From Heligmosomoides polygyrus polygyrus (taxonomy: Eukaryota > Nematoda > Chromadorea > Rhabditida > Heligmosomidae), in contig OX377204.1 in NCBI GenBank assembly GCA_947396885.1, forward strand, positions 46,487,139 to 46,551,138: a stretch of 64,000 bases of DNA, read 5' to 3'. The position numbers and the translations under genes were made by a program. Shown here in pieces: positions 11,201-23,200 of this stretch (positions are counted from its first letter, which is position 1; every line of letters starts with the position of its first letter). The notes below the pieces were generated by a model. That model did not search any database, was not told the DNA's origin, and saw only the letters and a program-made list of their open reading frames with translations.

Positions 11201-14200
11201 GATGGTGCACGAGCCAAGGCAGCACCACAAACCGTTCACTTCCTACTTGCTGCTCATAGAAGCTGGAACACTTGCCCAGCACCGATTCGTCAATCTGAGA
11301 GACCGTCGTGAGGATCGAGCCTCCGCAAGCAGCCATGAGGCGATCCAGGTCGTCTTGGGGTATGCGTCCAGCGCAGAACATATCCCTGTGAAACAGTGAT
11401 AGTATAAAAGAGACCACACTGCACAGGCACGCAATATGCGACTTCTCATTTTACTGGTCCAGTGCTATGAGCAGAAATCCCAGAAAGTCACTACATGCTT
11501 TATCGCATAATCACTGTGATGAGGGTTCCGAGCTAACCTCTCCTCTAAGAGAAACTATTCCCATCAGCAGAGAAAACGAACGAGAGGGTTTCAAAGGGAA
11601 TGCAGAACAACCGAAAATCATCGACCTCACCTGTCAGCAAACCACTGCGTGGCTACATCTCCGATTGGAAGCTTGGACAGCACTATTTTCGCTCCGCTGT
11701 CATGGATCTTCTGCAGCTTTTCATATAGAATGCTCCATTCCGCGTCAACAACCTGGAAGGGGGCTGAGGGTTCCATGCACACCACGAAATGTTAAGCTCA
11801 CACCATATCTTCTGAGTTAAAAATGAGATTTCTTACACTACTAGAGCATATCTGCTTGCACTCAAAAGCGAGCTATTTTCGCTAGCACCTATCGGCAGTC
11901 GATACCATACGAGCTAACAGAATATCTATCCAAGAAATACCCGAGTAACAAAATGATGTGAACGAACAGAAACGATGGTCAATATGACCAACGATCTAGT
12001 GCCGGAGCCGGGCAGGAGAAACACACGTCTTGGTGAGTGAATAGTGAAGAAAACGAAGAACTCCCGGCTTGTGTTCACCTACTCTGCTCCACTGCTCCAC
12101 ATGCCCTGGGCACGACAAACGCAAGGTGCGCACGCAGCGACGAATTGACAGGATAACGCTCGAAGTGAGTTCGTGCTAGTGAAGACTTCCTGGTATCCGA
12201 GCATCGCCAACGTTCGAGAATGAAGAGGAAGAGGGAACTACAGTAATGATGCAGAAGAATAACGGGCCAAAGCCTCCGAATGCTCCTGGTGTCTAGGTCG
12301 CGAAGTCAACAGTGCAAACACGGCATACATAGCTTAGGAGCTGGTAGGAGGAATCGGGCGACTTGGGAGCTCTCAAGAGCGTCGAGGAAAACCATCCGGG
12401 ATACTTTGGCACGCTAGAACAGAGATGTGCTGCAGTATAAGGGATTAAAGGAACCACACATGATTTGTTTCGACAAACAACTGCCCCATTTGTTTGCCTC
12501 CTTTGGGAAACGTCCAACGGCCGGTCGGCAAACATGTCACAGCGTTATACTCGTCCCTGATTTTATCGAAATCCGGACGCGTATATGAACTTGCGAGATC
12601 TGTGGGCGCGGCGGGCAGCCGCCGAGGGGAACTTGCTGTAATGAACTTTGAGGTGGTACCATTCTGAACAGAACATCGCCTACTTTTTAGGAATCATGCT
12701 TATCTTCATAAAAGAACCCTAACTGTTTCACATTTGAAACTGTTGTCTATGTGTACTATTAAATGACCTATCGTTCTCAAAACAACCTTTTTTCTGATCA
12801 AATCAAACTCGAAGACTATGAATCGCTGAACGGAAACAGGATAAAGGGGAGTACGGAGCAGCAGTTACAGCCAAGGCGCAACTGCGGTGCGCAAATTCAG
12901 CTCTTCCCCATCCCTAAAAATCCTGCTGGATTGCAGGATCCAGACAGCAGTCAACGTTCCAGTAAAGGTGGAAGTCGGGTGCAGAGGAGGGGTAACGGTA
13001 GCATTCATTTATCCAAAAAAGAAAAAATCATCCTCGACTAGGATAGGCCCATACCGCATAAAATGAATAGACAGTTAATGGTTTTCAAGTCTTCTTACTC
13101 TTGTACCACAGACTTAGGAAATCCGAAATGTCTAATGAGCATAATAGACGCAGCGAACACAAAAACCAACAGATAATAAATTTGGCGCGGCTGAAACACA
13201 ATGTGCAAACGAACAGGACTGGAACAAAAATCAAGTAAAGGAAGCAGTGAATAGCAAACAACGGGCCCAGACATGATTACTCAATCCCTTCATGGATACG
13301 AGAGGTATTCTACCTCTACGGGATATCGTGAAGGCATTTCGAATCCGTACCTGCCCTTTATAATGGCCTCGCGGGAGGTACGGAAGGCATGGCTGGCCTA
13401 GGACTACTGAAGCGAACCTTAGACGTTGAATCGGAGTGCGCAGTGACGCCTTCTTCCCCCACTGTCCGATCTTCACAAAGAAGAAAGTGTGCAATGCCAA
13501 ACTTACCGCTTGGAAATCCTCGACGTTAGTGAGACGCATTTCTGCGTTATCCTTTTCGGCTTTCAATTCCAGCTCAATGTTCAGCAGAGCGACAAGGGGT
13601 TCCTTGTAGTGTTTCGGCTGCATTTCGAATCCAGCATAGCTGAAGGCCTTTTGGAAAGCAACACCTTTCACAAGACGAGAATCCTCAAAAGAAGCACGGA
13701 TTAGAACGAGCTGAACAAAAACCTCCTCCCAATGAACTTACGTTTAGACTTCCTCCGCTAACTTTCTTAATTCCGATCATGTTCAGTGGCAGAGAATCGT
13801 CGAGAATGTTTACTGCATCGACAACCATTTCAGCAAAGAACTTACGCTCTTGGCTCACCTATAAAAAGGCATGGATGATCCGGGCCATTACAAGAGTCCA
13901 CAAAAGTGGAGGGTACATCTGCTGCGAACGTTCAACTACTCTTACTAGTCACAAGGCGTTGCAAACTCTCGCCTAAAACATAACAGTAGGAATTACAGGC
14001 GGTACTCAAACAACAAGTAAACTAACAAGGGAGCTCAATAAACGTCCCTTGGCGATTTTCAAAGTGACCTACTGCGGGTTGGTTGCAGGGAGTTGTGTGA
14101 GAAGCACCATAGTGGTTTCCAAATTTCTCGCGGACAACTGGGTAGGACAAAAATTGCAAAAAACCACATCACTTCAGTGCGGACCGATAAAGCAAAACAG

Positions 14201-17200
14201 ACTCTGGAACTGCCATGTCGTGATTGGAATCTATCCAGGAAAAGGTTTGGGGCTGCAACAGTAGCGGAACTACAGTGGACTCACAATTTGCCTGTTAGCG
14301 ATACAGTGACCGAAGCGGAACATTGAGGTGCGCCGCTCACGAACCAGAGCGCAGCGGCTGGATGGCCGAGTGGGTGCGGGGGCGGACTTGCAGGAAGAGG
14401 GTCACGAGTTCGGATGCGGGGCTTCGAATTCTGCATTGTTGGGCTTCCTCACCATTCTTTTGTCGATGTAAAGTGTATCTTGAACACTGTAGTGTACTAT
14501 ACTGACGTTATAACCTTATTTTAGCCCGTACTATACGACTTAACAATGATGCTGCCTATTTCCCTCACCACTCTCTGCTAATCGAAGGTGTAGAGACTTG
14601 TGCTCCCACGACTTTGGGGATCGAAAGCAATTTTCGCCCATACCTCGTTTTGTAGGCTAATTGAAGCGCTTATCACAAATCTGATAAACGTTTTCACGTG
14701 ATGGCGTGATCCCGTATTTTCATGAGTGATCAAGGTTATCAATGCCAGTACATAGAATCTCTTTCTTCAGCTATACGATCAGGCTTGGTTCTCAATCTTC
14801 TACTTTGAGATGGAAAGTAGTCCAGGAAAATTAGATAATTTAGAAAAATGAATTCGTGTTCAGCAGCTTAAATAGTTTCCATAGAAAAAACGAAATCAGT
14901 GATTCACCCCGCCGTCCCTACTCACGGCCCCGCCATCCCTACTCACGGCCCCGCCATCCCTACTCACGACACCCACAGTAACCTACCGTGATCGGCCGAA
15001 ATTTCAAAAATGGATGCGTGCTCAGCATCCAAAATAACAGTAACATGTTTGGTCGAAATTTTTTCGACCTCTTCTCAACTTTTGGAGTCGTGATAGCACA
15101 ACACTACCAGTTATTCTGTATCCATCCCTTTACATACTCACTGTCACCTATTGTACTGTAACACCAAAAGCGTTTTCCAGGTTCGTGAACACCACCCCAA
15201 TTAACCATCAAGACAAAGTTTGACGGAATTTTATTCTCCACCTACGAAGTGGTACATTTGCAATGTCCCCCCCCCCCCCCCCCCCTCCCCACTACCGATC
15301 AGTATCGAAGAGTGACCGAGAGAAAGTAGACTGCAATAAGAGCAAACTACGGGATCAAAAATGATACATTTTAAAAGAGATGGTAGTAAAATTTGCAAGA
15401 AAAGCGTTCTCTATAGAAACTCGAAGACTGATCAGCACATCCAGGAGATGTAATGAAGCAACACGTCTCGATCATGTTTGTAAATTCAGTTAAAATGCGA
15501 AACATCCCTAAAACAAGCAGAGGAAATTACAAAAGAATCATAACGTTGTAGCAACAAGAGCTTCCCCAGCGAGACAAGCATGGTTTTTTGGGAAAATGAC
15601 GTAGCTCTATGCAGCGAAATCCTGACTTTTTCATATGCGACAAGAGGTCCAGAAAGAGGAAACGAAAAAAGTCTGCATCGCTATTCACACGCCCTCCCAG
15701 TCGCTGCCCAGCCTGTAGTGAATGATTTAATGAATGTGCCCTCCAGCCTTCTTGAGGAAACCTAACAAATTGTCAGATTTCTAACATCCAATTATAATTA
15801 GAGCTCCATAGGTTTTCCAGGTTAATTTATGAGCATTACAAGATCATTCAAGCTTATACTATGGTGAGTCCAAAAGTCGAGGAGAGGTCGAACAATTTTT
15901 TTCGCCCAAACCTCGCCCAGTACTGTTATTTTCGATGCTGAGCACCAATATGGTATCCATTTTCAAAATTCGGCCGACTACGGTAGATTACAGTGGGTGT
16001 CGTGAGTGAAGATGGCGGGAGCATGATCGCTGATTTCGTCCTTTCCGCCTATGGAAACTATTAGGTTGTCCCATTAAGTCCTTGCAGTTTTTTTTTCAAC
16101 GATTCACTGCAGATTTCGCTGGAGATCTCTTGCATAGCGCTGCATAGCCTTCGAAATAGAATGATTTGCTCTATCAGAACATGTATAGCATTTTTTTGTC
16201 ATGAATTTTGTCAATTTTCGTGAAGTTGAAGTGAAAAGTGAAAAAGTAACCATTTGCGCACTTGTTCTCTCCGCTTAGGTTTGAAATTTTTTGCGCAGTT
16301 TTTTATAGCACGAGGAAGACAATGTTTTGTACTACAAGAACATGTGTTGGTCCTATTTTCTCACCTGTCCTTTATTGATTTTTAGGTAATCAAATTGGGA
16401 ATTCCGACTTTTTCGTCCGAATTTTTACCAAAACTCCGGTTCTGTGGTTGGACTTTTTTGCTTGGCGTCATATGTCGTTTGGAAGAGGATGTCTTGCTCA
16501 GTAAGAATTTGTGTCGCGTTTATTGGCTCACGCTCATTTCTGTCGAATATCAACAACTGAAGAAGGAAAAGGAGTTGTTGGTGAAGACGATTATTCTCTT
16601 TTTGGTATTTTGTTGATATTCAATAGAAATCAATTAACGCGATACAAATTCTTACTGAGCAAGACATCCTCTTCCAAACAACATATAACACCAACCCAAA
16701 AAGTCCAACCACAGAGCCGGAGTTTTGGTAAAAATTCGGGCGGAAAAGTCGGAATTCCCAATTTGATGACCTAAAAATCAATAAAGGACGAATGAGCAAA
16801 TAGCGCTAACACCTATTCTTGTAGTACAGAACATTGTCTTCCAAATGCTATAAAAAAATGCGCAAAAAATTACAAAGCTAAGCGGAGAGAACAAGTGCGC
16901 AAATGACTTTTTCACTTCGACCTAAAAATTGATAAAATTCATGGTGAAAAAGGAAATGCAATACATGTTCTGATAGAGCAAATCATTCTCTTTCGAAAGC
17001 TATGCAGCGCTATGCAAGACACCGCCGGCAAGATCTGCAGTGAATCGTTGAAAAAACTGCAAGGACTTATGGGACAACCTAATATTTAGGTTGCTGACCA
17101 CGAATCTGCCATTCCTTTTTCTAAATTATTTATTTCTCGTGCACAATTTTCCATCTAAAAGTAGAACCTTGATCACACATGAAAATGCGGGATCACGCGA

Positions 17201-20200
17201 TCACGTCAAAACGTTTACCAGATTTGTGATCATCGCCCCAATTAGCCTACAAGGCGAGGTGTGGGCGAAAATTGCTTTCGATCCCCAGAGTCGTGGGAGT
17301 GCAAGTCTCTACACCTTCGATTAGCAGAGAGTGGTGCTGTAAAATAGGCAGCATCGTTGTTAAATCGTAAGTACGGGCTAAAGTAAGGTTATAACGTCAG
17401 TATGGTTCACTATAGTGTTCAAGACACACTTTACATCGGCAAGAGAAAGATGAGCAAGCCCAGCAATGCAGAATCTCCACCCCGAATCCGAATCCCTGAC
17501 CCCCTTCCAGCAAGTCCGCCCCGCACCCACTCGGCCATCCACTCGCTGCCACCTGGATCGTGGCGACGCACCTCAATGTTCCGCTTTGGTTTCTGTATCG
17601 CTAACAAGAAAATTGTGAGTTCGCTGTAATTCCGGTACTGTTGCAGCCCCAAACCTCTTGCAGGTTAGATTCTAATCAAGACATGGCAGTTCCAGAGGTC
17701 TGTTTTGCTTTATCGGAGCGCACTGAAGTGATACGGTTTTTTGCAATTTTTGATCTAATGATTTGTCCGCAGGAAATTTGAAAACCACTACGGTGCTTCT
17801 TAAACAACCCCCTACAACACACAATAGGTCACTTTGAAAATGAGAACCTATTGAGGTTCTAGGGGGTTGTTCGGGACGTTCATTGACCTTCCTTGTAGAA
17901 CCGGAACAGTATGTCCAATACCTACACCGTTACATGGTCATTTCTCGCGAATAACGAAAATCAGGTTCCCTGCATCTCTCTCAAAGCTGAATGACTTTCC
18001 GAACTTAGCAACATTAAGGCATGATCCAGTCCAGTCACAAATTTTCAGCGTAAAAACGAAATTGAGACACATGAAACAAGCGTCCGTCGGCAGCCAATCT
18101 GGCTACCTTTCAACAGCTAAGGGAAACTAAAATCGTACATTCGATAAGCGAATTAGAAGACGTGCGATTTTAGAACAAGTGGACTTACTAGCTTGCTACT
18201 CAGTGTTGTCATAGCGCACTTCACCAGCATCTCTCTCAGCTCGCTTTCGCCTTCGATCTTGATAGCTAATTCGGACAAGTAATTCAAAGCCTGCAAAAAC
18301 ACACACCTTGACACCACCGGAGCAGAAGTAGGTAACAGAAGTAGCAACAGAACTAACCTCTTCGCTAGCTTTGCTAAGCGCACGAATTAGCAATTGCGGA
18401 TGCACACCATCTTCGATGAATGGCTTCATTCTCTTCAGAATCTCTGCCGCCAGCACGACCACTGAAGGCTGGATTTCACTAGCGATAGTCCAATTTCATG
18501 CTAAAAGAAGGTCGAGTACCTGATGTCGTCCCATCTCCTACTTCCGCGTCCTGTGACTTGGCTATGTCGACCATCACATTCGCCGCTGGGAACACAATGT
18601 CCAGCAGCTTCAAGATAGTTGCGCCATCATTCGAAATCGTTGTGTTACCTGCAATCGAGAGTGTAATAACAAAAATGGAAGGCATGTCCACTATAATACA
18701 ACTGAATAACAATAACAACTGAATGACAACAGAATGTTCGTAATACACCGCTTGAAGAAATTTATATAGTTTGACAATAATACAGCAGCCCTTTAGTTCC
18801 CATAAAACTCTTCCAAAACGAAATCATTCTCACCAACAAGTTCGGCAGTCTTGCTACGTTCTGCTAGTATTCTACGAGGTCAGTTTCCGACCTGAACGTT
18901 AAAAAATGCCTTACTCGGCATCAATATGGGATGTTGTAACACGGTGGAAAATCAAGGCATAGAATAGGGCTGTTACAAGAGCATGAAAATCCGAAAAACA
19001 CAACTCAACGACCTATAGTAATTCGCAAGCAAAAAGTTGTCTACTGACCCTTGAATCTACGGAACGGCTCCATTTACGAGAGCCTCACATTGACCACACC
19101 TTCGTCACAGGAAATGTTTTACGAGACACCTAGGTTCTGGACGCACCTCCTTGGAACCTTATACTGGTGCTCCCTTCAATGAAGTAGCACCAATAAGGAC
19201 AGCTTCTTAATTAGGATGGCGTGAACCAATCCGCAGTCAAACATAGCCTTCAGTAAATGCCGGCTGCCACTCATTCCACCACTGAGGTTTCCAAGAACAA
19301 CACCCCTTTGGTGTCTCTACTTACGTTACAGAGATCAACGCTCAATACTCACTTTGACTTTTTGATATTCTGGAATTGAGAAACAATTGAAACTGATACA
19401 GAGGTAGCTACACCAACCTTTGCTGTCCACGATTAGTTTGTCCAACCCTCTAGGGCCTAAGGTTGTTCGAATACTGTCTGCCACAACCTGAAAGTAGGAG
19501 TCTTCGTAACTACAAGGGAGCAGAACTGTATTGTATTGTAGGATTTTGATTGATGTAGTCTCGCAACCTTGACTGGTGTACACAGCATTCCATTTTGGCG
19601 AACAACTCCTCTTACACCTGGATGATTAGATGTCAGTCTACCCACAAAGTCAAAGCGATCAACGTGCAGTGCTACTCTCTCCACAAAATAATACGCCCCA
19701 GTCACAATTTATCTAATGACTGCTCCGATGGGGTCCATACGGCAGTACAATCCTGGGGCAACAAACGCCCGATGTTGCTGGCCATGCTATCTCTTTCCTC
19801 TCAACACTCTTTTCCATTTGAATGCACTTTTGGCCCTTTCTTCGAGACATCAGGATTTCGCTGCTGAAAAGCACGACGACAAAGGCGAGGGAAACTAACG
19901 TAGAGCAAAGGACATGAGAGAGACTCTAAAAGTGGGAGGGGTCAACGAGAAAGCGTTTATCTAGTGCTTACCTGTGGTGCGCTAAGACACAAGTAGATCG
20001 CCCGCTCAAGAGCTTTGATCTAGGCAGGAAATGGGCGGCGTAAAAGGGTCACCGAAGGACGAATGGACCTGTTCTACTTCCGTTGTACGGTCCCCGCCCC
20101 ATTCGTTGCGCCCTTTCACCCTGCCCTGTCCAGAACAGGACATTTTTTACGTATTTCGTGTGCCGCATTAGCATCCCTATTCAGGGGCGGCTGTAGGCGG

Positions 20201-23200
20201 CATCCTATCGGTAATCGGAGAAGAAGGAAATTGATGAATGGGACAGGATGTTGATCGTTTTGCTTATTCGATGTCTTCTTGTGAAGTGAAGAAGTGGGAG
20301 AGATTGCTAATTAAATGCAAAGGGAATAGGACTCCATTTTTTCAAGTGAGTGAGAGACAGAGTAAAACATGTTGTGGGAAAAACTGGAGGAAGAATTGGG
20401 TGGGTTTATTAAATAAAAGTTTCAGGAGCAAATACTGCAGGTTTCTAGGAGAGGGGAGGATATGACGGAGTAGGGAAATGATGTTAAATCCCGGGAAGAG
20501 ACGAAAACTTGGGTATTTCACATTCTCTAAATTGATAATGATAATGAATGATGACCAGCAAGCAAGAAACGAAAAATCAGTGGCATATGTAAACCGTTTT
20601 TGAAAATGGTATAAAACTCGAACTATAGCACGGACAGAAGTTGGAAGAAGTCAGGGAGGAAACATGGTTGAAACAGTTTAAGTGGTGGGTGGAGAACAAT
20701 CCTATAAGAGAGACAATATGATGCATGAACGATCCAAGAGAGCCGATAAGACTTAACGCTTATTTTCCTAGGATTCTCCAACATGTCACATTCGTTTGGC
20801 ACTGGTCTCGCAGAACATTCATTGCTGCTCTACAGCACTGTCCGGTGGGGTAGGAAAGATTCTACGTTTCCAGATTTACACCATAAAGATCTTTATAGGT
20901 ATTTAGAGGACGGTTTCCAAAATTCTTCACACATTCTCCTTCGATATGTGCAAGGAATTTTGGAAATTTCGATATTCGGGCTCGATATGAAGCCTTGCGA
21001 AAGCTTTCAAAGATTGCAGTCCTAATACTTTTGCTAGGCTCCGAAAACGTGTCAGTGCCGCTTTCTTTTCCGTGTTAATTCCTTTCCTATTAATTTCAAG
21101 TTTGCCTATTACTGGGGTTCGTCTGCAATTGCTCGATCTCCTTTGTCGCAGACTAATCGGTAAGAGTCATACCAATCGGATCATCCAAATGAAGTTCAAG
21201 TAAGCTAGTTGAATTAACACTAGAAAACCTTCGTATGTCTTCGTTCTGTCTCCACAAACCGAAACACAGGTACTCCACTGCTTAACTTCTCTTGTGCTGT
21301 TCGAAACAGCACATCCGATAGCACGATTTAGAGCTCCTGGACGCCCAGCATCAGGACGAAGCGACGGCTTGTGCAGCCTTCTACAAACAGCATGAAATGC
21401 CCAAATTACCACTGAACTAGTGCGTGCGCCGACCATAACACTCGCCTTCCAAGATGGTGACTGCGCTCCATAATCTGGCATTTCTCACAGTACTGATACG
21501 GTTTGGGAAAACTACGCTTTCAGCAGTAAATCAATCGGCAAAGAGAGCAGGCAGTCCAGCCAACTTTGCCGGTTGCTCTATCACACTGACGACAATACGT
21601 GTAAACGAGCACTCGCATGGGACAGTACACATCATTTCCGCTGCATAACTTTCAACTCGATTTGTCTTCAATGTGAAGCAATTTTGTGCGGATTTTTTGC
21701 AGTGCGCTATAGACTGTATCTATAAGAAACATTAGCCAGCTTACTGCTACACTCCTTTTCGAGGTTGTACAATGAGAACAATTATTTGTTTTCTGCAAGT
21801 AGTATGTGCTATATTAATGTGAGAAATTAAAGGGCAGAAAAGACTGCAAAAAAGATAATTAATTGTGCAATTTTAAGTTGCTGAAAATATTTTTTTCACA
21901 GAGCAAATTAGCGTCGCGGTATGATACGAGTCCCGTACTCTTGCCCAACGAGTCACCACTGGAACGTAGTCTTAGCTTTTCTTTTAATAATTGGAGATCT
22001 GCTGCTAAAACTATAAGAATTCAGTGTGGTTGTCAGAATTGCTTCCATAACGGCATAGTGACACATATGCATTGGTTTTTCCAAGGAAAACTATAGCTGG
22101 GTGAAAAACGGTTGTTCTCCTAACTGTGCATATTTTCATTTGAAGGGGGTGAAAAGTCTGCAGTAAATTCGGCTTTGATTCGTCAGTGTTACCGTTTTAC
22201 GGTTCAAAAAATCGGCACACTAAACACGTATCGGAAACAACTGTAATGGCGGGAAGCCGGAATTCCCTCCATGGAAACGCAAATTCCGCCCATCCCTGAT
22301 CAGAGCCGTTCAAAGCTGCTGTCAACGTTATCGTTTTGACTTTAACTTACTCCACGAAGAGAGCCTTCAATTTCTCGCAGTATAGGGAGTAACTACTCCA
22401 AAGTAGCTTAAAAATTCAGCATACTTTTACCGCGGCAAAAACGCGGTTCTGTGAGACAATACGCAGCATAGATGACGCGTACGCGTCAGCCAGCTTAAAA
22501 AGCGATTGTCGCTCGCACGCAGCACTGTAAAATACGCACCGTGGTCAGTGTGTGGAATTTCTGTTTTCTGATTTTCTAGCCATTTTGCGCACATTTTTTC
22601 TGTTTTCTGAGAAAATGGCCAAAAATTGGCTAGAAAACAGAAAATAGAGCTGCGAACAAAGCTATATCGCGGAAATCCAATAAAAATATACAAAAAGTAC
22701 CATAGAATTATGAGTTTCGTTCCAAAATATCCCCCATATATAAAAGAGGAAGGGTTTTTTGTCCGATGTTAGCCACCCGCAATTCGTACACTGGCTAGCT
22801 AGCCGGTTTAATCACCCAAGTTTGCGGTGCGGTTGCCAGTTGTCCAAACGAAGACGCTTGACAGTTGTCCACCAATGTTGTTTACCATCGACTGCCATCG
22901 ACTGCCTGACGTAGGGTGATTTCGAAAGAGGTCTCTTCCCAACCACCACTGTTGTTTACCATCGACTACCATCGACTGCATGACGTAGCGTGATTTCGAA
23001 AGAGGTCTCTTCCCAATACGTGTCTAGTGGTCATACCTCAATGTTCCTTCCCAGCCCTCCTGTGTGGTGCAACCTTCCACTATTTTTACCGCTATACTTT
23101 TACCACTACCCCACTACCAGGGTTGCTGCTACTACAGAAATTGAATCCTCTTCCACTGTTCAGTATGACAACGGGCTGCTCCGTTCTGCATTTTTTTGCT

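Larger units (their letters stand above)
14056..17842. mobile_element. Outer fold-back element with arms of about 0.8 kb
   Basis: The left arm (about 14056-14870) and right arm (about 17087-17842) are inverted copies with many small indels. Matching landmarks are TTTTCAAAGTGACCTA at the outer ends, the GATGGCCGAGTGGGTGCGGG block, TAATCGAAGGTGTAGAGACT, and ATAATTTAGAAAAA near the centre. No transposase frame is present. The space between the arms is filled by two other fold-back elements (14871-16062 and 16064-17079). All of it lies in cct-7 intron 5. Confidence 0.75.

Noticed and set aside
12763..13041. 92-codon plus-strand frame in cct-7 intron 7
   Set aside because: No motif, no splice context, and located within an intron of a gene on the other strand.
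16395..16774. Frames of 73-87 codons inside the mariner-type palindrome
   Set aside because: They fall in the palindrome arms and do not resemble transposase.
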